Shown: positions 25,749 to 34,240 of the stretch, one piece after another | Numbering within the stretch: the stretch's first letter is position 1 | Layout: the number at the start of each line of letters is the position of its first letter | Source of the DNA: Euryarchaeota archaeon UBA36 | GTDB taxonomy: Archaea > Thermoplasmatota > Poseidoniia > Poseidoniales > Thalassarchaeaceae | DNA: 40,697 nt | Reading direction: 5' to 3' | NCBI GenBank assembly: GCA_002496485.1 | Contig: DAJW01000042.1 | Location: 13,972-54,668 of the forward strand | Made by a program: the position numbers and the translations under genes | Notes under the pieces: generated by a model | Database searches by the model: none | Told to the model about the DNA's origin: nothing | The model's input: the letters and a program-made list of their open reading frames with translations, nothing else

Positions 25749-27068
25749 ATGGCTTGGAGTCGTAAATCAGCGATGTTCGCTTCGCTGTCTATTGCGATGT
25801 ACTTGCTTGGTTTAGTACTTAGAAATCAGCAGCTAGTAACTGTGGCAGTTGTCCTACTCTCTTTCTTGACTTGGGCGGCACTTAGGACAGCTCATGGAGA
25901 TGTTTCTTCCTCGGGCAGGAGAATTGAAGATAATCAATTAGATGAAGGTGTACAGTTACAAAATATCGTAGCAATGAGGAAGGTTTCTACATCTAGAGTT
26001 TTTGAAGATGGGGAAATTGATGTAGTTGTTAGATTACAAAATAGATCAAATATTGCTAAAGTAATAGAAGTTAGAGATAGAGTTCCAGAAGTAATGAGGA
26101 TAAAGAAGGGTGCAAATTATGTTCTAATGGAAATTGGTCCACAAAGAGAAACTGAAATTTCTTATACTATTGAAGCTCCATTGAGGGGATTTTACACTAT
26201 AGGTCCAGTATGTATTAGGGTTCAAGATGAATTCGGACTATTTCATAATGAAAAAGAAATTCAGCTATACGATGACTATCTAGTATTCCCAAAAATGGAA
26301 GACATTAAGGATGCAATGATAAAAAGTAGAGTTCCGAAGATTTTTACTGGTGCCGTAGCTATCAGAAATCCTGGAGAAGGTTCTAACTTTTTCAACCTAA
26401 GAGAATACCTTCCAGGAGATCCGATGAGAAAAGTAAATTGGAAAGCAACTGCAAGACAAGATGGTAAGATGATGGTGAATGAATTCGAAAGGGATGCAGT
26501 TAGTGACGTTGTCTTGATTGTTGACAGTAGAGAGGTCAGTGAGACGGGACCTGTAAGTAGGAACTCCTTAGTTTTCAGTACTAGGGCTGCAGCCAGTCTA
26601 TCTCAGTATTTTCTTTCTAGGAGAGATTCTGTGGGCTTAGTTGTATACGGGGATGAAATAGTATCTGTTGATCGAGACACGGGTAAAAAACAACTTTACA
26701 TTCTTTTGACCAAACTAGCAGGAGCTATGGCTAAGGGAAATACTCCATTGAAGATTGTAACAAACAGAATTATGCCTCACATTAATAGAGGTAGTCCAAT
26801 AATAATAATGTCACCTCTAGAGGATGATCCGACAATCGTAGATGCAGTGAGAGATTTACGTTCAAGAAGTTTTGAGGTAACAATACTCTCCCCTAGCAGC
26901 TTAGAGTTTGAATTTGATGCTAGAAGACTTGACAGAACTGGATATGAGGTACTAAAAACTGAAAGAGATATTATGATTTCTGAACTTAGGGGGTTGGGAG
27001 CAAATGTAATGGATTGGGAGCCTGATATGCTCTTAACTACTGCACTGGCAGGGGCAAGAGGTTTTTGA
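25749..27068 (+). CDS. DUF58 (VWA-like) membrane-anchored protein
   Basis: A 439-residue protein with two N-terminal helices (about 8-24 and 28-44), a beta-sandwich-like region (VRLQNRSNIAKVIEVRDRVP, APLRGFYTIGP), then the DUF58 hallmark GSNFFNLREYLPGDPMRKVNWKATA near 216-240 and a VWA-like domain starting DVVLIVDSREVS. The first motif matches the typical R-x-Y-x-x-GD-x-x-R-x-I-x-W pattern of the family. It is the expected MoxR partner. The Ser/Asp set at DSREVS is only a partial MIDAS. It lies between moxR and a membrane protein gene (10-base gap). Confidence 0.93.
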   Translation: MAWSRKSAMFASLSIAMYLLGLVLRNQQLVTVAVVLLSFLTWAALRTAHGDVSSSGRRIEDNQLDEGVQLQNIVAMRKVSTSRVFEDGEIDVVVRLQNRSNIAKVIEVRDRVPEVMRIKKGANYVLMEIGPQRETEISYTIEAPLRGFYTIGPVCIRVQDEFGLFHNEKEIQLYDDYLVFPKMEDIKDAMIKSRVPKIFTGAVAIRNPGEGSNFFNLREYLPGDPMRKVNWKATARQDGKMMVNEFERDAVSDVVLIVDSREVSETGPVSRNSLVFSTRAAASLSQYFLSRRDSVGLVVYGDEIVSVDRDTGKKQLYILLTKLAGAMAKGNTPLKIVTNRIMPHINRGSPIIIMSPLEDDPTIVDAVRDLRSRSFEVTILSPSSLEFEFDARRLDRTGYEVLKTERDIMISELRGLGANVMDWEPDMLLTTALAGARGF

Positions 27069-27077
27069 GGTTATAAT

Positions 27078-28001
27078 ATGGTCGAAAAGAAAGGTCCTGT
27101 AGATACTTCCCACCTTTATGAAGGAAAGGTAGTTAGATCGTCTGCGCCCAGTAGAAAAAGGGCTGCAGGAAATATAAAGAGAGATACTGAAATACCAATG
27201 GATGCAGTGCCTGAAGTATTTGTTCCAAGTTGGATTGAAACCATTTTTGGTGGCCCAATAGTAACAAAAACTGAATTTCTTCCACCGGATAGAATGGTAA
27301 CTTCACTTCAGATAAGAGCTTCTATATCTCTTTTGATTCTATGCTTTCTGACCTTCATGATAACCCCGGTCTCGGGAACAGTTTGGTTTTCATTATCCAA
27401 TATTTTGGGCATTACCTTCTTGGGTACAATTTTTCATTTGGGACTTATTATGATCGGTTTAGTGGGCGGTTTCTATGGATTATTTCAGCGTGATCAGCGA
27501 GCATTGCTAGCATCATATGTAGCATTGATGATTGTAACTATAAGATTTGCAGGCAGTAAGGTAGAATTCGGACTTAGTTTTATGCCTGAAGGTGAGTTCT
27601 CCCAGAAGCTTCTACTTATTCTCTATGCGATTATTCTAGTTATGTATATCGAAGTTTCCAGTGGAATTATTCGATTTTCAATGTTAGATACATCAATAAG
27701 AAAGGGGGAGGTATACGTAATGAATGTTAACAAAATTACTAACCGATATGGTAGAGCATTGACAGTTACCCCCGTGGTTGCAGGATTAGTTGCAAGTTTG
27801 ACACTATTCATCAATCTAATTGTTCCATTTTTTGTGGGCATATTTGACCCAGTTTCTGCCAATAGATTGAGAGAAAGTGTTGAATTGACTAGTGTTTATG
27901 GAGTTGCTCTTGGAACAATGCTTGTCTTTATTGTAATTGCAGCGATGTTTGCAATTAACCTACCTTTGAGAATACAACAGTATATGGAAAGTAGAAATTA
28001 A
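27078..28001 (+). CDS. Multi-helix membrane protein of MoxR/DUF58 operon, unknown
   Basis: A 307-residue protein. The first 75 residues are polar and basic (AAGNIKRDTEIP), then about seven hydrophobic helices follow (near 77-95, 103-128, 137-155, 170-190, 225-255 and 270-295). No family motif is recognised. It is the last gene of the DUF4350-MoxR-DUF58 operon and may be a membrane scaffold or target of the module; that is inference from position only. Its stop abuts the stop of the convergent exonuclease gene with no bases between. Confidence 0.75.
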   Translation: MVEKKGPVDTSHLYEGKVVRSSAPSRKRAAGNIKRDTEIPMDAVPEVFVPSWIETIFGGPIVTKTEFLPPDRMVTSLQIRASISLLILCFLTFMITPVSGTVWFSLSNILGITFLGTIFHLGLIMIGLVGGFYGLFQRDQRALLASYVALMIVTIRFAGSKVEFGLSFMPEGEFSQKLLLILYAIILVMYIEVSSGIIRFSMLDTSIRKGEVYVMNVNKITNRYGRALTVTPVVAGLVASLTLFINLIVPFFVGIFDPVSANRLRESVELTSVYGVALGTMLVFIVIAAMFAINLPLRIQQYMESRN

Positions 28002-28784
28002 TTAGATTTCTAAATCTACTATTACAGGAGCATGGTCTGAGACGATTAGTCCACCTTCTCTCATAACTTCTGCCGAAACTAATGATTTTCTTGCTGCTTG
28101 GTTTGCGAGAATATAATCAATTCTCCATCCTCTGTCTCTTTCTCGAGCATTTCGGAAATTCGACCACCAAGTATACGGTCCTTTCATTTCTCCCAAATGA
28201 TTTCTAAGTAAGTCAAACCAACCTGAATCTAACATTCTAGTGAACCATTCTCTTTCATGCAAAAGGAATCCTGAAGTATTCTTATTTCCCACGGGATCCC
28301 AAATATCATTCTCAGTATGAGCAATATTAAGATCGCCGCATAACAAGGTTGGTTCTCCCGAGTCTAGATACTTTTTAGACCAAGACATCAAATCTTCTAA
28401 CCATTGATCCTTGTAATTTTGCCTATCTAATCTTGAAGAGCCATTTGGAAGATAAATATTTATGCAAGTCAAATTATTATGTTTTGTTACCAAAACTCTA
28501 CCTTCTGGATCTCTAACTTCATCTAGTTGTGTATCAATTCCTCTCTCAATCTCTATCATTCCTATACGAGAGCAAGACATGACTCCCGAATATCCCTTTT
28601 TCTGTGCTGGATGCCAAATTAACTCATATCCTTCTGGTTCTTTCCAATCTTTGGGCATCTGCTCTGGTAAAGCTCTTACTTCTTGAAATAACATAATATC
28701 TGCATCAATTCTCTCTATGAAATCCTCAAGACCTTTGCGAACTGCAGCTCTAATTCCATTTAAATTCCAAGTTACAACCCTCAT
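28002..28784 (-). CDS. xthA: Exodeoxyribonuclease III / AP endonuclease
   Basis: A 260-residue DNA repair enzyme that cuts 5' to abasic sites and degrades 3' ends. All signature residues of the ExoIII branch are visible: WNLNGIRA (Asn), LFQEVRA (catalytic Glu, metal), INIYLPNGS (Tyr), LLCGDLNIAHTENDIWDP (Asp/Asn pair), RGWRIDYILA (Asp) and the C-terminal SDHAPVIVD (His). The length equals that of typical members. It starts 4 bases after the stop of the ABC permease and is probably co-transcribed with it. Confidence 0.95.
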   Translation of the reverse strand: MRVVTWNLNGIRAAVRKGLEDFIERIDADIMLFQEVRALPEQMPKDWKEPEGYELIWHPAQKKGYSGVMSCSRIGMIEIERGIDTQLDEVRDPEGRVLVTKHNNLTCINIYLPNGSSRLDRQNYKDQWLEDLMSWSKKYLDSGEPTLLCGDLNIAHTENDIWDPVGNKNTSGFLLHEREWFTRMLDSGWFDLLRNHLGEMKGPYTWWSNFRNARERDRGWRIDYILANQAARKSLVSAEVMREGGLIVSDHAPVIVDLEI

Positions 28785-28788
28785 AATA

Positions 28789-31239
28789 TCACTGTGAAAA
28801 ATCTTTGATTTTCTCTACCAAATCCATTTTTGAAATTCGCCACATTCCATAAGGTGTTAGAATTACAGAAATTAAAGTGACCGTACTAATTAGAACTAGG
28901 GTCACAGATAAATTCAAACTAACTGTAATATAGAACGACCATGTAAGGAATGAAGATAATAGAAGTTGAGTTCCGGCTATAGTGAAAATGCAAGCGCTAA
29001 TTCCCCCTATTATTCCTATCACTAGGTGTTCACCCAGCATCATTGAGCCGATCCTCTTTATCGGTGCTCCAAGAACTCTAAGGGTCGCGATCTCTGAGTC
29101 TCTTTCTGATAGATTCATTAGAAGAGTATTGAATAATACCACCACTGCGATAATTAGACCTAATGCTAGAATTGATCCAAATATCGCTTGTTGTTGCTCC
29201 AGTATCGACTCAAAGCTACTAATTGCATCTTGTTTTTGGGAAATTCCAATTGATAATTGGGCGAGTTGATTATCCATTTCCCCTCCTTCCGGTAGATCTA
29301 TCAGAACGGAAGTGGCCTCTATTCCAATTATTGGGGATAAGTCTTGACGATGAAAATATATAGTTCGTGTGATTTCACCTTGGGTTATACCTGAAATTTC
29401 AATTTCTTTTGAAATTGATCCAAACATTATTTTTTGAGTTTCTCCTATATTCCAATCCAAAAAGAATTGCGTCCCCTCATCTATCAGGACTTGAGTTATT
29501 TCTGAATTTTTACTTGGAATATTGCCTTCTTTCAAATTTACTCCATACATTGAGTTAGTTTCTGTAGAAATTTCATCTAAACCAACAGTTGATATAAAAC
29601 GAGAGTCACCTGTTATTGTTGCGGGGAATTGTAACATTAACTCGTAGTTAGCTCCATTTTCATTAGCCCAATCTATTACGTCTTGTTCTTCTGATGGTGC
29701 AATATTAGCATTTATATCCCAATTCTGCCTATCTCTAACATTTCCTACTATAGATTCTTCCATTGATTCCATCATCACCATAATAGATCCAAAAATCAAC
29801 ATTGAAAGTCCTACCGCGAAAAATGTGAAGAGTAGCCTCACAGGTTTTCTTATACTTGATCTGATTGTAAGCCCAACTGTTGAAGGGAACATAGAAGTGA
29901 ATTTCTGAATTCTTCTTGAAGAAAGTCTAACCTCATGCTGACCACGGAGTATCTCCAACGGCTGAATCTTTGATGATTGAATCGCCGGTGAAATTCCGGA
30001 AAAGAGAACTACCAAAATTGCTGTTGCAGAAATCTGAAAAACTATCGAGTTGATGTTTGCAGGTTCCAAAATAGGTATTCCTAGAATGCCTTCATAGATA
30101 TCAAGCATCGCTGGACCACCTAAGGTTAGGCCGAAAATAGAACCAAAAATACATCCAGTTACTCCTATGAATAAAGGCATTAGAATATACCCCGGGATTA
30201 TCACTCTGCGGGGAATTCCTAAAGTCCTAAGTATTGCAATCTCCCTTGCTTGAGATTGAACTAGTCTTTGTAGGCTAAGGAAGATAGTTATGCCTGCTAC
30301 TATAGCTATCATAGCAGTAACGGGTACATATGTTTGCATTGCACTCTCTGCATCAAGTCTTAACAGTTCCACTGAGGATATTTTTGATCTACTATATGCA
30401 CTAGAAGGATTATCATCTTCATCACCTAAAAGAGAATTAATCTTTTCTAATAGTGAAGAAAGTTGTTGACCTTCGATTTCTTCCGTAGATTCTAAGTCAT
30501 AATCAGGAGTTCCTTGGATATCAATAAGGAGTAAGTTTGCTACGCCAGAATCTAGATTAGCTAATTTTTCCAATCCTTCTGATGTTAAATAACCAGTCGC
30601 TAATGTTCCTGGTTCAGCTGGAAATAATGATCCTTCCTCGGCGAAATAAAGATGATTTGAATGGAAACCAATTCCTACAACATCGAAATCGATGCTGCCG
30701 GATCCGGACCCGATAGTAATTGAATCGCCAATAGAAATGCTCATTCCAGTAGCGACTCTAGAGTCTACAACAATCTCGTTATCATTAATGGCCTCTACTC
30801 CAGATGCCAATGGATGATTTGGAATCCAGACCCTATCTATATTTCCTTCATCAATTCCATGCCAAATAGAAGGAATGATGATATCATTTCCTTCTGAATC
30901 TTTATGAAACATTATTCCTTCTCTCTTTAATCTGGGTTCACATTCTTTGAATTCTAAATCTGATTGGTCTAAAAATAATTGATTTATTTTCTGACATAGG
31001 ATTGCTGATTCTTCCTCGCTCCATACTCCACTCGGATTTTCTATCCATATATCAGGTAAATTTAGTCCATTTTCAGTATCTGCATATATGTCATCATACA
31101 TCTGTGAAGCTGTATGAGCATAAGATGCGAAAGCTACTCCAGCGAACACTCCTACGGTAACTAGTAAAGTTACTGCGATTAGTCTAATTCTAGTTCTCAT
31201 TAGACTGCGAGTTAATCTCTTAGTTAGAAGTATTAACAA
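28789..31239 (-). CDS. FtsX/MacB-type ABC transporter permease
   Basis: An 816-residue permease with duplicated layout: a first helix near 20-42, an extracytoplasmic domain to about 300, three helices with SQAREIAILRTLGIPRRVI (the FtsX-type coupling segment), a second half with helix at about 470-490, another outer domain, and three helices with SERDSEIATLRVLGAPIKRIG. Two FtsX domains and about eight helices place it in the LolC/LolE/MacB superfamily, exporting lipids, peptides or acting mechanically on the surface. The TTG start at 31239 is 6 bases after the ATPase stop with a GGAGTGA purine stretch inside the ATPase end; ATG 31200 is an alternative but would remove part of the N-terminal basic segment. 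Confidence 0.92.
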   Translation of the reverse strand: MLILLTKRLTRSLMRTRIRLIAVTLLVTVGVFAGVAFASYAHTASQMYDDIYADTENGLNLPDIWIENPSGVWSEEESAILCQKINQLFLDQSDLEFKECEPRLKREGIMFHKDSEGNDIIIPSIWHGIDEGNIDRVWIPNHPLASGVEAINDNEIVVDSRVATGMSISIGDSITIGSGSGSIDFDVVGIGFHSNHLYFAEEGSLFPAEPGTLATGYLTSEGLEKLANLDSGVANLLLIDIQGTPDYDLESTEEIEGQQLSSLLEKINSLLGDEDDNPSSAYSRSKISSVELLRLDAESAMQTYVPVTAMIAIVAGITIFLSLQRLVQSQAREIAILRTLGIPRRVIIPGYILMPLFIGVTGCIFGSIFGLTLGGPAMLDIYEGILGIPILEPANINSIVFQISATAILVVLFSGISPAIQSSKIQPLEILRGQHEVRLSSRRIQKFTSMFPSTVGLTIRSSIRKPVRLLFTFFAVGLSMLIFGSIMVMMESMEESIVGNVRDRQNWDINANIAPSEEQDVIDWANENGANYELMLQFPATITGDSRFISTVGLDEISTETNSMYGVNLKEGNIPSKNSEITQVLIDEGTQFFLDWNIGETQKIMFGSISKEIEISGITQGEITRTIYFHRQDLSPIIGIEATSVLIDLPEGGEMDNQLAQLSIGISQKQDAISSFESILEQQQAIFGSILALGLIIAVVVLFNTLLMNLSERDSEIATLRVLGAPIKRIGSMMLGEHLVIGIIGGISACIFTIAGTQLLLSSFLTWSFYITVSLNLSVTLVLISTVTLISVILTPYGMWRISKMDLVEKIKDFSQ

Positions 31240-31245
31240 ATATTC

Positions 31246-31929
31246 TCACTCCACATTTGTATCGGAAATAACTTTTCCACTATCAATTCTAATTACTCTA
31301 GTGGCATATTCTATTAGGGATTCATCGTGAGTGACGAAAATGCACGTTATATCTTCTGCCTCACACGCTTCTACTAGAACTTTCATTACCATTGATGAAG
31401 TTGTAGAATCGAGATTTCCAGTCAGTTCATCGCCGAGTAATAATCTAGGTTTTTTTGCTAGACTTCTAGCAATTGCTACTCTTTGTTGCTGACCGCCGCT
31501 GATTTCTGCTGGAAATCTGTCGGCTTCTGCTTCAAGGCCCACAAGTTTCAATAAATTTTTAGCTCTATTTTCGTCTCTTTCATCTGCTAGTTCTTGGATA
31601 AGAAGTATATTTTCCAATACGGTTAAGTCTTGAAGTAGGTTAAAAAATTGAAACACATATCCAATATTTTCCCTTCTGAATGATGTCATTGATTCCGAAT
31701 TATCTTTTGGTACTGTTTTTCCTGAGAAATTGTATTCTCCACTTGTTGGTGAATCTAGTGCAGAGAGACAATTCAGGAGAGTTGACTTTCCAGAACCTGA
31801 TGGTCCTAATAATATCACTCTTTCTCCAGCATTTATCTCTATATTTACTCCATCTAGGGCCTTAACTACTCCAGAAGGCATTTCATAATATCTCTCTATG
31901 TTTTTCAACTCTACTAATGAGTTCACCAT
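31246..31929 (-). CDS. LolD/MacB-type ABC transporter ATPase
   Basis: A 227-residue nucleotide-binding subunit for the adjacent permease. Walker A is LGPSGSGKSTLL, the Q-loop is YVFQFFNLL, the signature is ISGGQQQRVAIARSLA, Walker B is RLLLGDELTGNLD and the switch His is FVTHDE. The usual DEPTGNLD reads DELTGNLD, replacing a highly conserved Pro by Leu. Start: ATG 31929. It lies 35 bases after the stop of the upstream 712-residue gene and 6 bases before the permease start. Confidence 0.95.
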   Translation of the reverse strand: MVNSLVELKNIERYYEMPSGVVKALDGVNIEINAGERVILLGPSGSGKSTLLNCLSALDSPTSGEYNFSGKTVPKDNSESMTSFRRENIGYVFQFFNLLQDLTVLENILLIQELADERDENRAKNLLKLVGLEAEADRFPAEISGGQQQRVAIARSLAKKPRLLLGDELTGNLDSTTSSMVMKVLVEACEAEDITCIFVTHDESLIEYATRVIRIDSGKVISDTNVE

Positions 31930-31964
31930 ACAATGCCGAACTTGTGAGATTTTATTGACCTTTG

Positions 31965-34103
31965 CTATGCTTCAGAAGCCCCAGAAAAAAATGCCATTGA
32001 ATCACGAAATAGTTCTTCCCTTCTTCTTTGTCTATTATTTCTGATATGAATCCATGTAAATGCTATAACTAATAGAATTAAAAAGGGGAAAAATGCTTCT
32101 GCATGGTATCTCTCCATGAATTCAATAATTCCTCTGGCAGTATATGCCCAAGTTATAGAAGCTATTGACCCACCTATCAAACATGCAATTAGCACTCTTT
32201 CAAACTTCATCCTAGAAACTAACCCTAGCATAGCTCCAACTAATACCCCACTGGCCATAAATGGTATCCAGACAAAAACAATTAATCCCCAGAATCCGTA
32301 CTTATCGATTCTTGATCTATTTTTTTGGGCCACGAACTCTACAGTCGAGAGAATATCGCCCATGAATGGATTTTGTAGAAGTGCTCCAGAAATCCCTCCT
32401 CTCTTAGCTACCATTGCTTCGCCACTAAGTTCTTCAGAACCTTGTTCCACCCTTCCTGCTACTGCTCTGTCTGCTAATGTTGAGCGTTCATTACGAGCAC
32501 TGACCACTAAAGTTCTTTTTCCAATATATTCAGATAGTTCTGATTTTAATTGTTCCCTTAAATCGCCTTGAAGATTCTTATATGTTGGTTTGAATAGGAA
32601 ATATGCGAATCGTGAGACGGGCCTGTATATTACTCTAACAAATACTGACTCTTCATCTGCCATTATTGCAGATCCATAGTCTGCAACATCATGTTTCTTG
32701 AACCATCTTCTCATACTTTCTCCAAATGCAACTTCTAATTTTCCGAAATTACTCATACTACTAAAGAAATCCTGATAATCCTCTAAAATCTTCAGTTTAG
32801 TATAATCAATTTGATCTAATGAAGTGGGTTCAATAAATTCTGTTCTATCGCGATTTTTATTATGTTCTTTATCGATTCTATTAGTTTTCAGTTGAAGTGG
32901 CCTCATTTCTCCAAATATAGCAAATTCTGATAAAATTTCTTTTATTATTCTGGCTTTTACATCTACTGGAGTTGCAATCGTTCTCCTAGTAATTTGATAT
33001 GGTAAAAATACATCTATAGAAATAGCCCGATCTTGAACCTTCATTGTGTCATAATCGGGCCTAATTTGTAATCTCTGGCTTGCTTTAATGATAGTCTTAT
33101 GAATCAATCTATGCATTTGTTCTGATGTTAGTACATCATCTGTCTCCCGGTGATATAGTCTATGCATTAGTGGATATTGTACGCACAAGAAAAATACTGA
33201 CATTCCCATTGAGACTAGTGCCATAAACCAAGGAGGGACTTGCGCACTTCCGCCTGTTAACATTGCAGTCTCTCTTCCACCTACCCACTCAGCTCCCATC
33301 AAGACCCATCCCCATGCACCTAATTGCTGAAATGTCCAACAAGCTCGAGATTCTTCATCTATTTTTTCCATAGTTTTGTAAGTTTCTTTAGCCCCCCATA
33401 GAGAGGATTTTTCCTTCAATTCTACATTAATTATTATGGATTTAGAATGGAAAATCGTCGCAGGATCGGAATTTAACTTACTAAGACTTTCATTGAATGT
33501 TAGATTAGAATAATCCGAATTATCATCTGACCAGACATGGAGTTCAATTGAAACATCATATTCTCCCTGACCGAGAATTTCATCATCTATAGATAAAGAT
33601 AAATCTCCCTTACCACTTATAATTTCTATCAATTCAGTTTCATTGGAGAATTTCACCATAAGTATTGAAGAATTTTCGGGGGCATTTTGACTACTGACAT
33701 GTAAATTATAATCTTCATCAATCCAATTCTGAAACCATATTTGTTCAGACTTATCCACGCATTCATTTGGATCTAAAATAGTTCCCGAAGTTGCCTTATC
33801 AATATTTATTGAATCGCCCATCAAGATTCCTGATGATGCAATTAAGATTGTTCCAAAAAATACCACTCCTGCTGTTAAGCCAAATACTAGAGTATAATCA
33901 TCAATTGTTCTAGGTAAAATCGTATTTACTAAAAATCTTTTATCGGGATTTGTCCTTCTTTCGCGTATTCTAGATAATTCTGAATCAATACTATCCTGTT
34001 CAATGTTGGAAGCTAATTTCTTCAAGTCTTCCAGATTGACTTCTCCGTCTTCATTGACATCAAGAATTTCTGCGATTCCAGTATTGGTATCGTCAGATGG
34101 CAT
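31965..34103 (-). CDS. EF-hand-containing multi-domain membrane protein with small-multidrug-export/DedA-like C terminus
   Basis: A 712-residue protein. Residues 15-26 form a complete EF-hand/dockerin-type loop (DVNEDGEVNLED), so Ca2+ binding near the N terminus is likely. A helix at about 69-92 leads to an outer beta-rich domain (about 95-275, with GYD-type acidic loops), then a helix near 290-310. A cytoplasmic region (about 312-610) with no domain that I recognise follows. The C-terminal helices (about 618-695) include KYGFWGLIVFVWIPFMASG, which resembles the Sm_multidrug_ex / DedA-type family. Start: ATG 34103. The function is unknown; it heads the minus-strand ABC/exonuclease run. Confidence 0.8.
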   Translation of the reverse strand: MPSDDTNTGIAEILDVNEDGEVNLEDLKKLASNIEQDSIDSELSRIRERRTNPDKRFLVNTILPRTIDDYTLVFGLTAGVVFFGTILIASSGILMGDSINIDKATSGTILDPNECVDKSEQIWFQNWIDEDYNLHVSSQNAPENSSILMVKFSNETELIEIISGKGDLSLSIDDEILGQGEYDVSIELHVWSDDNSDYSNLTFNESLSKLNSDPATIFHSKSIIINVELKEKSSLWGAKETYKTMEKIDEESRACWTFQQLGAWGWVLMGAEWVGGRETAMLTGGSAQVPPWFMALVSMGMSVFFLCVQYPLMHRLYHRETDDVLTSEQMHRLIHKTIIKASQRLQIRPDYDTMKVQDRAISIDVFLPYQITRRTIATPVDVKARIIKEILSEFAIFGEMRPLQLKTNRIDKEHNKNRDRTEFIEPTSLDQIDYTKLKILEDYQDFFSSMSNFGKLEVAFGESMRRWFKKHDVADYGSAIMADEESVFVRVIYRPVSRFAYFLFKPTYKNLQGDLREQLKSELSEYIGKRTLVVSARNERSTLADRAVAGRVEQGSEELSGEAMVAKRGGISGALLQNPFMGDILSTVEFVAQKNRSRIDKYGFWGLIVFVWIPFMASGVLVGAMLGLVSRMKFERVLIACLIGGSIASITWAYTARGIIEFMERYHAEAFFPFLILLVIAFTWIHIRNNRQRRREELFRDSMAFFSGASEA

Positions 34104-34126
34104 AGTTTAATGAGGGAACGAGTCGC

Positions 34127-34134
34127 GTATATTT
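34127..34134 (-). promoter_or_regulatory. TATA-like element for the 712-residue membrane protein gene
   Basis: Read on the minus strand this is AAATATAC, lying 24-31 bases before the ATG at 34103. That spacing fits a leaderless archaeal transcript. The two genes at this locus diverge, and the plus-strand promoter is separate. Confidence 0.35.
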
Positions 34135-34170
34135 GTTGCTCAGAAATGCTAAAAAAAAATGAAAAAATGA

Positions 34171-34179
34171 TATATAAAT
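34171..34179 (+). promoter_or_regulatory. TATA box of the giant subtilase gene
   Basis: TATATAAAT is an excellent archaeal TATA box, preceded by an A-rich stretch that could serve as BRE or curvature. Initiation would fall near 34197-34205, leaving about 40 bases of leader that contain the hairpin at 34220-34236. Confidence 0.55.
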
Positions 34180-34219
34180 TACAAATCTTTTTTTGACGTA
34201 TAGTGGTAATTTTAATGTC

Positions 34220-34236
34220 CTCCTACGTAGTAGGAG
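34220..34236 (+). promoter_or_regulatory. Perfect inverted repeat covering the ribosome binding site
   Basis: CTCCTAC and GTAGGAG are perfect 7-base reverse complements separated by GTA. The right arm contains the GGAG (34233-34236) that lies four bases before the ATG at 34241. In RNA this would form a hairpin that hides the ribosome binding site; as DNA it could also be an operator. Confidence 0.6.
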
Positions 34237-34240
34237 AAGT

